Positions 9,396-20,346 of a DNA stretch of 64,000 nucleotides are shown here, one piece after another. This DNA comes from Eurosta solidaginis (taxonomy: Eukaryota > Arthropoda > Insecta > Diptera > Tephritidae), in contig NC_090319.1 of assembly GCF_040869045.1 (NCBI RefSeq), positions 58,252,779 to 58,316,778 of the forward strand. Reading direction: 5' to 3'. Made by a program: the position numbers and the translations under genes. The first letter of the stretch is position 1; each line of letters opens with the position of its first letter. The notes under the pieces are model-generated. The model saw only the letters and a program-made list of their open reading frames with translations. It was not told where the DNA came from and ran no database searches.

Positions 9396-11234
9396 CTAAC
9401 TAAAGTTAAGTGGCACATCTTGGTTCTCATAACGCATCACCCTTCTCTGCATATCGATCTTGATGTCATGGTCAACCAAGAAGTCCACTCCCAATATGAC
9501 TTCATCAACGATCTCCGCCACAACGAATTTGTGTAAAACCATGACCTTCCCAATCAGTACTTCACATATCACTTCTCCCTGGACTTGGTTATACTCGCCT
9601 GTGACCGTACGCAACCTTGCTCCAGGTAACGGTTTAACTCTCCTGTTGACTAATTCAGATCGAATCAAGGAATGAGATGCCCCCGTATCTACAGTCAGTA
9701 CACGCTCTTTACCATCCACATTCCCTCTGACGGTAAGACTGCTTGATTTCCTTCCAATTTGCGACACAGATATCACAGGACATTCAATAGCCGGGGCAAG
9801 TTTTCGTTCTTTACATTCGAAACGCTCTTGCTCATTTCCGCCAGCTTTGCGTTTACGGCCACCCACATTGTTGTAACTATTAGCACCAAGATCGCAATGA
9901 CGTGTAATGTGACCTGGGTTGCCGCACTTGAAACATTTAATAACTCCGGCATTCTTCTGTTGAGATCCCTTCAGTGCTTCCAAAATTGGGTCTACCCACT
10001 CTGGCCTTTCTACTTCCACACGGCGTGCTTTGAAAACTGGCTTACACAGAAGCGACGCTGTTTCCTGAATCAGAGCTTGTGACACCGTTTCTGCGAATGT
10101 TGGCTTTGGGTTTGCGTATGTAGCTCGCTTCGTTTCCACGTCCCGTATGCCATTTATGAAACTCTGGATTTTTACCCTTTCAGTGTATTCCACGGGTGCG
10201 TCCGCATTTGCAAGATGACCCAATCTTTCAATATCTGAAGCAAACTCCTGCAATGTCTCATTTGCTTTTTGGTAGCTGTTTTGCAACTCAATTTGGAATA
10301 TCTGTTTCCTATGCTCGCTTCCATAACGTCGTTCTACAGCAGCCATCAATGCTTCATAATTGTTCCGCTCTCCTTCGGGAATCGTCTGTAGAATTTCCGC
10401 TGCTGGCCCCTTCAATGCTACGAATAGTGCAGCAACTTTATCTTCCGCATTCCAGTTGTTCACTGCTGCGGTCTTCTCAAACTGTAGCTTGAAGACCTGA
10501 AAAGGAACAGAACCGTCAAAGGATGGTGTTTTTACCTTTGGATTACTCGCTGAAACTGCTGGGCGATTCATTTGCAACTCCTGTATACGACCTCTCAAAG
10601 CTTCTATCTCGGCATCAATTTTGTCCTCGAGCTGCACAATTTTTGTATCCTGTGCTTCCAGCTTTGATGTTACCCTTATCTCCTGTGCCTCCAGCTGCGA
10701 GGATATGCGGGCCTCCTGTGCTTTCAACTGCTCAGCGAACTGAGATGTCATATATGTCTTTTGCTCTTCCAGTTGAGTTTCCATCTTGGATGTAATCTGT
10801 GTCGACATTTCTGACATACGGGTTTCTTGTGCTTCAATCTTCGATGTAATCTGTGTCGACATTTCTGACATACGCGTTTCTTGTGCTTCAATCTTGGATG
10901 TTATGCGTGTCTCCTGCGATTCTAGTTGTGATGCCATATATGTCTTCTGTTCTGCCAGTTGAGATGACACTGTCGATGTTTGAGCAGATATTGCAGCTAA
11001 AATCATGTTCAAGTCTGTACTGGTAACCGTCTGCGATGTTTCGTTCTTCTCTTCAATTTTTGTTGTCTCCTCGCCATCAAGATGAAAGACATGCTCTTCC
11101 ACATCAATTCCTTCTGCTTCCATTACTTCTCGTAGCCGTGCCTGAAGTTCGAGTTTAACGCCGCTTGTATTCAATCCACGGCTCTCCAACTCCTTCTTTA
11201 GTTGCGGGATCTTCAATTCACTTAACTTTGCCAT
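9396..11234 (-). CDS. Gag-protease polyprotein of the deleted gypsy element
   Basis: An intact 612-residue frame starting at an ATG 52 bases inside the 5' LTR boundary. In order: a SAP-like helix pair at about residues 1-40 (LSELKIPQLKKELESRGL...), a long coiled coil at about 80-215 built from repeats of SKIEAQETRMSEMSTQIT-type units, a retrotransposon Gag domain at about 230-400 (FDGSVPFQVFKLQFEKT...), one CCHC zinc knuckle (CFKCGNPGHITRHC), and a retropepsin with the active-site triplet in LTVDTGASHSL and a downstream GVDFLVDHDI. Capsid assembly, RNA binding and polyprotein cleavage are the family roles. Together with nearly identical LTRs, an intact Gag in an element lacking polymerase suggests the copy can make particles but needs a partner for reverse transcription. 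SAP domains at a Gag N-terminus are unusual; that assignment is by eye. Confidence 0.88.
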   Translation of the reverse strand: MAKLSELKIPQLKKELESRGLNTSGVKLELQARLREVMEAEGIDVEEHVFHLDGEETTKIEEKNETSQTVTSTDLNMILAAISAQTSTVSSQLAEQKTYMASQLESQETRITSKIEAQETRMSEMSTQITSKIEAQETRMSEMSTQITSKMETQLEEQKTYMTSQFAEQLKAQEARISSQLEAQEIRVTSKLEAQDTKIVQLEDKIDAEIEALRGRIQELQMNRPAVSASNPKVKTPSFDGSVPFQVFKLQFEKTAAVNNWNAEDKVAALFVALKGPAAEILQTIPEGERNNYEALMAAVERRYGSEHRKQIFQIELQNSYQKANETLQEFASDIERLGHLANADAPVEYTERVKIQSFINGIRDVETKRATYANPKPTFAETVSQALIQETASLLCKPVFKARRVEVERPEWVDPILEALKGSQQKNAGVIKCFKCGNPGHITRHCDLGANSYNNVGGRKRKAGGNEQERFECKERKLAPAIECPVISVSQIGRKSSSLTVRGNVDGKERVLTVDTGASHSLIRSELVNRRVKPLPGARLRTVTGEYNQVQGEVICEVLIGKVMVLHKFVVAEIVDEVILGVDFLVDHDIKIDMQRRVMRYENQDVPLNFS

Positions 11235-11285
11235 GTCCTTGTTGTCCTCTAGAATTTATTCAACAATTCCTCTTCTGACACCAAT

Positions 11286-11955
11286 TGTAACGAATTTGCT
11301 GCAAATCCTCTTATTTGCAATCCTCTGCTAAGTTCGAATCACTAAACTGTTGAATAAATAATTCCAATATTGAATGATGGAAAAATGGCCTTTATTAAGT
11401 ACTTCACAATAACACTCAAACTGTGCAACGAATAGCTTAATAACCAAACTGATATCTTAAAGGAAACTGACTTTCAAAATAATAGTGCTATTGCTCGCTA
11501 GATATCGTCTTACTCGTAACTGCTTGACAATTCAAATCAAACTGAATTACTTCTTACTCGCCTGCATCGCTTTTATAGTTTACGCTGCATACTTCTAGGC
11601 TCTTCGATTTCCAGAAGTTACTAGTTGTTTCGGCTACAAAATCGCCAGCCACAACTACGTGCACAAATTATTGCTCTCTCTTGTGACAACTCAGATAAGG
11701 TATATGCATGTGTTTGTAGTTTACAGTCTCCCGCACACACATAAGCGTATAAGTAAATTCATCGGTGTGTGACATCTCATCTCTCGCTGCCTTGTATGTA
11801 AATGTTGCTCGTCGGAATGTGTACATATGTGTAGACGCAATTATCGATTCGCTTATGCAGACACATAATGATTGAATTATTGATGTGCATTCACGTCATT
11901 GCTTAGATCGGCTTAGAGCTGGCAGCACTCCCTAGTCCCGCTAATATTCGTAACA
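11286..11955 (-). repeat. LTR of the gag-protease gypsy element (5' copy)
   Basis: 670 bp, nearly identical to 8121-8790. It provides the promoter and 5' end for the minus-strand transcript. Confidence 0.9.
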
Positions 11956-12762
11956 ATATGTTTATGTAGAATAGCGATAGAAGCCGCCTGACTGGCGGCT
12001 GCTACTTGTTGAAAAATATGCAAGAATCCAAACGCATGTATGTGATGCACACATACATATGCATGCGATAGAAGCCGCCTGAAAGAAGCGACAGAAACTT
12101 CCAGAAAATGGTGTGTCGTTTGATACATATATACAGATGAGATAGATAGAAAGAAAATACATTACGCATGGCAGCGTATGTATAAGTTGTAGAGGGAGTG
12201 CGCATTTACGCATTAAACGTTATGCGTTCATGCTGGCATACAATACATAACGTGATAGAGCGCCTTGCGCATATACAGGGATAGGAATGCAACATGTTGA
12301 GCGCTGCATATCTACATTTTGGATTGAGAGTATGTTGAGTGAGAGCTGTTGTGAGGGCTCGCTGGCATTGTGAAAGGAAAATGATTTTCATTCGTAAAAG
12401 TATTTTCGCAGTGAAAAGACGTAGAAAACAAAGTATTCTTTCGTTATACCAAATCTTGCAAAGTGAAAAAAAAGGGAAAACTAAATCTTTATTGGTAAGA
12501 GAAAGGTTTTACAGTCCACTAAATGTGAAAGAAAATAGAATATGTGAAAGTGCCTTTATTCTGTTGTTGCGATAGTTGGAAGAAAGCAATTACGTTGTTT
12601 ATTTGCTATACGAATAGTGACAGAGTGTAAGAAATATATACACATTGTGATGAGTCTGTGCTAGTGACAGAGTTGGTGCCGATTGAGCAAAATACAAGAA
12701 ACACCCTTCTAGTATGGGGGTGAAAATGCTTGGTATCCATTGTGTGAAAGTTGTGAAAAGGT

Positions 12763-13110
12763 GCCTGTGCAAGATAAGCTCCTATTAAGTAGCGCACGCA
12801 TAGAGTGATAGTGTGAAAGGGCCTGTGCAAGATAAGCTCCTATTGAGTAGCGCACGCATAGAGTGATAGTGTGAAAGGGCCTGTGCAAGACAAGCTCCTA
12901 TTGAGTAGCGCACGCATAGAGTGATAGTGTGAAAGGGCCTGTGCAAGATAAGCTCCTAATGAGTAGCGCACGCATAGAGTGATAGTGCGAAAGGGTCTGT
13001 GCAAGATAAGCTCTTATTGAGTAGCACACGCAGAGAGTGATAGGTGAGAAGGTGCGTGTGCAAGAAAATTTTATATTAAGTAGCATACGCGTAATACAGC
13101 ATAGAGTGAT
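12763..13110 (+). repeat. 58-bp tandem repeat in the BEL leader
   Basis: Five to six copies of a unit beginning GCCTGTGCAAGATAAGCTCC and ending GCATAGAGTGATAG. Starts fall at 12763, 12821, 12879, 12937 and 12995, with a degenerate last copy near 13053. The first four are almost identical. It lies in the untranslated leader, upstream of gag. Confidence 0.85.
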
Positions 13111-13420
13111 AGAAGTTCTCCGAATCCTATTAGTGATGTTCACTTGTGAATGTCATTGATATACGATTCAATAATATATGTTTTTTGAGAAGTGATAGAG
13201 TAAATGATCGATAAACCCATGAACTTGCACGCGTGTGAAAGAAGATTTTTGATAAATAATATCTAGAGATAGAAATATAGCAATATTGTTTATTTAAGAG
13301 AAAGGTGCGCAACAGAATAAAGGTATTCAGAGTTATTGTTAACTGTGAAAGGCTTGCAAAGTGAGAGGCTTACTAAATATTGTTTTGATTTGTGATTTCT
13401 CATTTTTCTTTTAACAGAAA

Positions 13421-14097
13421 ATGGCTGATTTAAACAAGCACACAAGACATTACGGCAGCTTCGTGCTCAGGGACTGCCGGTGGAGCACTGGGACATGTTT
13501 ATAGTTCACATGCTTCATGAGAGATTAGACCCCGAGACAGGGAAGCAGTGGGAACTGCAGCGAAAGAATGATACGCCAACTACTCAAGAGATGTTGGAAT
13601 TCTTAGATAGGCAGGCAGCTGCATCAGCTGGCCCAAGTGAGAGGAGATTCCGTGGGTTGGAGATAGGTACGAGTAGACAAGCAGGCCCACAACGAGATAG
13701 ATCGATTGGCATGCAGCCATCTACAAGTGATAGAGCCAGGAAGCCGGGAAAGACGTTCCCATGTGAGGCTTGCGGAAGTGACAGGCATCAATTGTTCGAA
13801 TGCTCGGACTTTAGGCTATTAACCCTTCGCGCTAGAAAAGATCTCGTGCAGCGACGCAATTTGTGTGAGAATTGCCTCAAGAGAGGGCATAAGGTAAATC
13901 AATGTTACCAGGGTGGGTGTATGCGCTGCCCTGGTAAGCCGTTCCACAACAGCACGTTATGTCCCTCGGGAGAGATGGTGAAGCCTGTCCTATCGCTACA
14001 GGAGCGGGATGAGATAAAGGGAGAAAGTAAGAAGACCACAACCCAAGAAGGTCGAACTGTCAAATATAAGAGAGATGACGGGTCAGCACCAGCCTAA
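13421..14097 (+). pseudogene. BEL gag, 5'-deleted
   Basis: An ATG at 13421 follows a pyrimidine tract and CAG (a possible splice acceptor). After a few codons the frame is wrong for the rest of Gag, because most of the N-terminal half is deleted and the join shifts frame. From about 13450 the frame reads a BEL-type Gag C-terminus: VEHWDMFIVHML, then the zinc cluster CEACGSDRHQLFEC, CENCLKRGHKVNQC and CMRCPGKPFHNSTLC (about 13760-13970), a three-knuckle arrangement typical of BEL/Pao. It ends at an in-frame TAA (14095-14097), after which the same frame runs on into protease. Confidence 0.85.
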
Positions 14098-17000
14098 ATA
14101 GCACCGAAGAGAAAGAAGGTGATAGAGAACAACGTTGGCGATAGAATAACTTCATCAGAGCAGAGAAATGAAGCATTAGAGAATAGGCTTAAGACATTAT
14201 CTATTGAAAAAGAAAATAACCTTATTGCAAATAAAGATGTAAACCAGTCTTTATCATATTCGACTTGTTTTAACTCGAGGGAGGATCCCAGCATTGCTCT
14301 TCTGCCAACGGCAAAGGTGAGAATAGAAGTGAAAGGTATTAGGTATGGGCCATTTCGTGCCTTGTTAGATACAGGTGCACAACCTAATCTTGTTCAGCAT
14401 GACATAGTACGATGATGTCAGCTGATGGTGCTTTCAGCATCGAGCAAAATGATTGGTGTCAATGGGAATGAAGTTGATGTGAGAAGAAAAACATTCATAA
14501 AAGTCGTACCATGGTTCGACTCGGATGCATGTATAGAAGATGAGTTCTGTGTTATACCAAGAGAAAGTAACTGGCAAATGGAATTACCAGGTGTAGGGAT
14601 AGATCTTTCACCGAAGGAGAATCCAACAAAAATCCCATTTGCTGACCCTGAATACTGGGTGAATGGCGCAGTAAGTATGTTATTGGGTGTCGAGTTTCTT
14701 GCTAAAGTGATAGTGAAAGTTGTGACTAGAGACGTAGATTCAACCATCCTTATGGAAACACTCCTGGGAATTATAGTGTTTGGCCCACACTCACAACGAT
14801 ACAACGAAGAGACAGGCGCTGTGATTGGAATGATAGAGTGTCAAGACTGTGAGGAACTGAGTCAGCTAATCAAGAGATTCTGGGAGATAGATGTGATAGG
14901 ATACTATCACAGACGTACAGCGGAAGAAGAGAAAGTTGAGCAAAATTTTCTGAAAACATATAAGAGAGATTTGAAGGGCCGGTTTGTGGTCACAATTCCA
15001 ATTAGAGAAACAGAGCTGGGTAATTCCAGGAACATAGCATTGAGCGATTTATGTACCTGGAGCGAAAGTTAGAGAAAGAAATTGAATTAAGAGAGAGGTA
15101 TATTGAATTTATGAGAGAGTATGAAAGTCTCGGACACATGCTAAAGGTTACGGACGCAGCTAAGCCAGATGAAATGGTGTACTACATACCACACCATTGC
15201 GTGACCAAGAAATTTCGCGTTGTATTCGACGCAAGCTGTAAAACAGAGAGAGGAATATCACTTAATGATATCCAGATGCTCGGTGAAAAGCTACAGAGAG
15301 CTTTATCGGAGATTGTAATGAGATTTTGAAGACACAGAGTAGCAATTAGTGCCGACATCAAGATGATGTTTCGGCAAGTGAAAGTAGCAAGAGAGCAGTG
15401 GAATCTGCAAAGGATATTTTGGCGTGAAAGCCCAAGAGATAGGTTGCAGGAATACTGGCTAACCGTTGTTACATATGGCATGACATCGTCGGCTCATAAC
15501 GCGGTAAGGGCAGTTATTCAGTGTGCTAGAGATGCCAGGAATTCTCTTCCAAAGGCAGCGAGAGTGATAGAAAATGATTTTTATACGGACGATCTTGTGA
15601 CAGGGGAAGATGAGGGGAAAGAGGCTGTAAAATTAGCGAAAGAAATCGATGCTGTCCTGAAAAGCGGAGGCTTCGAATTGCGAAAGTGGAAGTCCAATCA
15701 CAGAGAGTTAAGAGAAGCAATGAGTTCTGACGCGAATGAATCTATGATGCTTATGGAAAGCGAAAAAGCGTCAGTTCTTGGACTTAGGTGGTTAATAGAG
15801 AAAGATACATTCACATTTGTTGTTAAGACACCTGAGATAGAAGGGAAAGTTAAGAAAAGATCAATATTGAGTTGTGTAGCTCAGTTGTATGATCCGAATG
15901 GATACATCTCCCCAGTTACCATTGTGGGGAAAATAATCATACAAGACTTATGGAGATTAAGCCTTGGTTGGGATGAGAAGGTCACCGACCATTTAGAAGA
16001 GAAATTTAGAGAATATTGGCAAGAGATAGTTTTGCTGGAGCACTTCCAGACAGATAGGTGGCTGGGCATAGCCAGGGACAGTAAGATAGAGATTCATAGT
16101 TTTTCTGATGCGTCCTCGACAGCATATGGCGCTGTTATTTATGTACGATCAGAAAACCCAGAGGGGAAGGTAACAAGCATGGTTTCGTGGTTTCTAGAAC
16201 GCGGGTTGCTCCATTACGAAAAGTTACTATTCCGAGATTATAGCTAGCAGCAGCAAAGCTGCTAGGTAGACTCTTAACAGAAGTGAAAGGTTCAATGGAA
16301 TGGCAGTCAGTAAAGTATACTTTATGGGCGGATTCATTGGTCACATTGCACTGAATACGTAAGCTCCCATGCAATCTAAACCCATTTGTGGGTAATGGGG
16401 TTGCGTCTGTGCAAACAAACACTAACATTAATTGTTGGAAGTATGTGAACACAAAAGAAAATCCAGCCGAGTTTTTGAGTCAAGGGTTAAAACCGGGAGA
16501 GCTGGTTGAGAACAGTTTGTGGATGCATGGGCCCAAGTGGTTGTGTATGCCGATGGAACAATGGCCGATGGCAGAGATAGGGAAAGATGTGCCAAAAGAA
16601 ATTGAGTTTCATTTGTGAATTTGATTGAAATTTGTGGATGCATGGGCCCAAGTGGTTGTGTATGCCGATGGAACAATGGCCGATGGCAGAGATAGGGAAA
16701 GATGTGCCAAAAGAAATTGAGATAGAAATGAAAGTGCACGTTCCAATGGCTTTCAAGCCAGGCCTTTCGATAGTTGACGGTAAGTCTGGAAGGGAGATCC
16801 CATTACTTACTTATGTCAGTAAATTATAGAAAGTAATAAATATTCTCAGCTACGTCATTAGATTCGTAGAAAAAGTGAAAGGCAGGGAAAGAATGAGAAG
16901 ATCAAAGAGGAGAAAGATAAATACATATACACCTACAGCTGAGGAGAAAGTTTCTGCTTTAGAGTATATGTTGAGAAAGGCCCAACAGGAGATCTATGCG

Positions 17001-18289
17001 AAAGATTACGCTGCACTGCAGTGTGGCAAAGAGTTGCCTGAGAAAAGTAGGCTAGAAGCATTGAAACCAATAATGGATAAGAATGGGCTTATTCGGGTTG
17101 GTGGCAGGATATCAGCAGCAGGGATAGAGTATGAGATGAAGCATCCTGCAGTCATTCCAAATGGTTCCAGGTTAGCGTGGCTTATGATAGACTATGCTCA
17201 TAGGAAGACAAAGCATGGCGCCACACAAATCATGATGCAGCACATCAGGCAGAAGTATTGGATTGCGAAGTTACGTAGTGAGATAAGAAATTACTTGCAT
17301 AAATGCATAGTATGCGTGCGGTATAATCATCGATTTGAGCAGCAGCTCATGTCTGACTTGCCAGGAGATAGAGTACAAGTAGGAAAACCATTTCTGCATA
17401 CAGGAGTTGACTATAGGTCCCTTTGAGATAAGAGTGATAGATAGAGAAGGTATGATTGAGAAGAGGAAGCACTGGGTAGCTATTTTTGTTTGTCTCAAAA
17501 CGAGAGCAGTACACATTGAAGCAGTCGGAGGGCTGACTTCAGTAGCCTTTTTAGCCTGCTATGACAGATTTATCAGCAGGCGAGGTAGATGTGAGAGGAT
17601 GTATAGTGACAATGGCACAACATTTGTCGGAGCTGCGAAAGAATTGATTAAGGCGATAGAATCATGGCGAACAAAAGAAGTGTTCGACCATCTGAATGTG
17701 AAAGGGACTGAATGGCGCTTCATGGTGCCAGCAGCACCTCATCAAGGAGGTATATATGAAGCTGCGGTTAAGTCCATGAAGCATCATCTGGTCAGAGTGA
17801 TAGGGATGAAAATTATGAGCAGTTTATCACATTGTTGACAGAAATAGAAGGCATACTGAGTTCTCGACCGCTCCATCCACTTAGTGATGACCCAACGGAC
17901 TGTCAAGCATTGTCGGTGAGCCAATCATTTTGCCTCCACCTTATGCGATAGAGAAACAGCCTGGTACGTATGGTGTTAGGCTGTGGAGAGATAGACAAAG
18001 GATGTTGGCGCATTTCTGGAAGCGATGGAGTGAAGAGAATTTAGTGACCCTACAAGAGAGAAAGAAATGGAGAAGAGAAAGAGAGCCAGTCAAGATTGGA
18101 CAGTTAGTATTATTGAAGAGCGAAAACTTTCCGCCAGCACAGTGGGCGATAGCAAGAGTGATAGAGGTCATTGAAAGTAAAGATGGACATATCATATCGG
18201 TGGTCGTGAAGACTGCAACCGGGAAACTCACAAGGCCGGTTCAGAAAATTTGCATACTACCAGTTGAAGTGACAGATCAAGAAAACTAA
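14098..18289 (+). pseudogene. BEL pol: protease, reverse transcriptase, RNase H, integrase, degraded
   Basis: Protease: RALLDTGAQPNLVQ (about 14358-14400). Reverse transcriptase: FRVVFDASCKTERGISLND (about 15210-15270) and the catalytic box DFYTDDLVTG (about 15580-15610). RNase H: IHSFSDASSTAYGAVIY (about 16090-16140). Integrase: zinc-binding HRKTKHGAT...CIVCVRYN (about 17200-17330), then YSDNGTTFVGA (about 17605) and PHQGGIYEAAVKSMKHHL (about 17735-17790). Visible lesions: in-frame TGA at 14413-14415, frameshift near 15050, in-frame TGA at 15327-15329, frameshift near 16215 followed by a TAG, an insertion-duplication at 16516-16720, an early stop near 17424 and a frameshift near 17820. The last open piece ends at a TAA at 18287-18289. 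BEL assignment rests on the Gag knuckles and the F-Y-T-D-D box. It cannot be autonomous. Confidence 0.9.
16516..16720 (+). repeat. 91-bp duplication in BEL pol with a filler matching the neighbouring LINE
   Basis: The segment at 16516-16606 (TTTGTGGATGCATGGGCCC...AAATTGAG) is repeated at 16631-16720 or so. Between the copies, bases 16602-16632 equal 18601-18631, which lies in the 5' UTR of the I-like LINE two kilobases downstream (31 of 31 bases by eye). Confidence 0.85.
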
Positions 18290-18381
18290 TATTCCATAAC
18301 AATGAATCAAACAGGAAGGCGAATGAGAAAGGAGACGAAGATCATAATGAAAAACAATCCGTTTTCGTCGGCACTGTATCG

Positions 18382-18477
18382 TGTCTGGCAATACTGCGCT
18401 TGTCAGACTAGAAATTGACATGTTCAGATTAACTTGAAATGTGAAAGAGTTCAGTTGTGATTTGAGTGATAGAGAAA
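18382..18477 (+). repeat. BEL 3' LTR, first part
   Basis: TGTCTGGCAATACTGCGC... matches 7612-7706. It is cut at GTGATAGAGAAA (18466-18477), the target site of the LINE. The LTR resumes at 24348 after the second TSD copy. Confidence 0.9.
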
Positions 18478-18777
18478 CATTCCGTTTTGAGCATTACAAG
18501 AGAAAAGACGTGCGATACTTGTTGGTTTTTGTGATTCCTCTTGGCGGCCATTTTGAAAGTTTTTCTTTCTTTTTTGAGACTGGTTTTGTACCAAATAAAT
18601 TTGAGTTTCATTTGTGAATTTGATTGAAATTATTAACCATTGAAAAATTTAAACAGAAGTGGAGAATTTGTGGATACGAGTACTGTAAGTATTTATATTA
18701 TACTGGGTAAGGTAGCTGACTCTTTTTTGTGTTGTTTTTGCGGCAAATCTGTAGAAGTTTCTCGGGACTTCTACAAA

Positions 18778-20345
18778 ATGGCGGACGCTTCGGCGTCGGG
18801 CGTTACTGGTAACGCTATGGATGTAGTTGGGGGCATTGTGAAGGATTCCTTATTGCAATTAGGAGCAATGAGAGAAGATTGGGAACCGAAAATACGTAGG
18901 TTAAAAGGAAACAGGCATAGGGAAGCTAACAAAGCTATGTTAGCTCATCCAAACAAGCCTGCAAAAGAAATGCCTCCGATGCAAGGAATGTTAGTGAAAA
19001 AAGGTACAGTCAAAGGAAATGTAGATGGTAATGGTATGACATTAGGGGCGATCCCGAAAGCAGACAGCTTTGACAATACAAGTTCACTGGAAGGTAATAA
19101 AAATGTGCAAACAGATAGCATGGAGGAGGAAAGTGAAGAAAATTAGGCCATTGGTGGCAACATGTCTGGAATAAATGAGGTGAATAATGAAAAGTTGGAG
19201 GAAAATAAAAAGGAGAATAAGGACAGGGAAACAATTTTTTTTGATAAAGAGTACAAAGGAGTGTATGCAGTTCTAGTTGACACTTCTAAGTCAAAACACT
19301 TTGAAAATCTGACTATGAAGAGTGGGCTTGTATTATGGTCCAAAATTAGAAACCTAAAAATTGAAGGAATCAAAGAGGTAAAGGCTCTAGGGAAATCACT
19401 ATATAAAATTTTTTTTGAGACTGCGGTAACTGCGAACATGTGCGTAACTAATGAAAAACTTTTAGAAATGGAGGTAAGGCCATTTATTCCGAGATCATTT
19501 GTAGAAACGTATGGGTAATAAGGTATATACCTGAAGAATTTTCAGAAGAGGAAATTTTCAATAACTTGGTATCTGAAGTCAAAGTGACGGCTGTGTCTAG
19601 GATTAAACGTAGGGACAAAGAAGACAAACTAAAATTCATAAACACACAGACAGTAAAAATTGCATTTGCTGGTGGAGAACTGCCAGAAAAGGTACAACTA
19701 TGGTTTACAAATTGTATGGTAAGGCATTACTTCCCCCCTGCCAAGCAGTGTTATAATTGTGGAAGGTTGGGTCATACGAAGGCCAGCTGTAGAGCAAAGA
19801 CCAGATGCATTCTATGTGGATATGAGGGTAAATGTGGTGAGGATTGCAAAAATAAAAAATGTATCTTGTGTGGTGATAACAATCATGTGTCTCTAAATCG
19901 AAATGTATGCCCAGCATGGCAAAAGGAGAAACAAGTAATTGAAGTTATGACAATTAAAAAAATTAGCAAAAAAGAGGCATATGATACATACTCGCAATTG
20001 CACAGTCCAGAGCGACAAAATAGGTTCAGTTTGCTAACAGAATATGAAGAAGAGTTTCCGCAGCTAAATTCAAACAGCGCAAAAACAATAAATGCCAATC
20101 TAGAAACAAATAAAAGATTTGTGACAAAGTTATATAATTTAGTGGCTCGTAAAGCCAGCAATGCTGAGAAGAAAATAGCCCCAATGCGGGAAAAAAGGAG
20201 TTGGGCTGAAGTCATACCTTGCTATGATAGGCCAGGATGGAGAAGAGTTTCGGAGTTAGAAAGAGTCATAGATCAGCTACAAAGTAGGTTTTCAATAACA
20301 AGAGATGATCCACTAGTCTCAGTATTATACAACATGTGTGAATAA
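18778..20345 (+). pseudogene. LINE ORF1 (Gag-like, zinc knuckles), broken
   Basis: Begins MADASASGVTGNAMD at 18778. An in-frame TAG at 19144 and a frameshift near 19505 interrupt it; the last part is open to TAA at 20343-20345. The C-terminal third carries CYNCGRLGHTKASC, CILCGYEGKCGEDC and CILCGDNNHVSLNRNVC (about 19750-19910), a tandem of knuckles expected to bind element RNA. The middle (19230-19500) has the RRM-like region usual in such proteins (VYAVLVDTSKSKHFENL..), an inference. Confidence 0.8.
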
Positions 20346-20346
20346 A

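Larger units (their letters stand above)
8121..11955 (-). mobile_element. Internally deleted Ty3/gypsy retrotransposon (gag-protease only)
   Basis: Two 670-bp LTRs flank an internal region read on the minus strand. The TSD is ATAT (8117-8120 and 11956-11959). A primer-binding-like sequence, TTGGTGTCAGAAG on the minus strand, follows the 5' LTR. A purine tract, AGGTGGAGGGCAG, precedes the 3' LTR. Gag and protease are intact, but reverse transcriptase, RNase H and the integrase core are gone; only a linker and the integrase tail remain. The LTRs differ at about two positions that I could find (8195-region C/T and 8733-region C/T), so the insertion is very recent. Confidence 0.9.
7940..12090 (+). 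repeat. BEL leader repeats around GATAGAAGCCGCCTGA, split by a gypsy insertion
   Basis: Four copies of GCGATAGAAGCCGCCTGA occur in the leader, two left of the gypsy insertion (about 7952 and 8038) and two right of it (about 11973 and 12065). Spacing is about 85-90 bp once the insertion is removed. Between copies lie runs of CATACATATGTA-type alternating sequence. The leader shows no ORF; untranslated repeats are a plausible packaging or promoter region, which is an inference. Confidence 0.7.

Noticed and set aside
8924..9399. Plus-strand frames opposite the gypsy ORFs
   Set aside because: They are antisense shadows of the gag-pol frames.
12763..13110. CRISPR-like array
   Set aside because: Units are contiguous 58-bp tandem repeats without unique spacers, in an insect retroelement.
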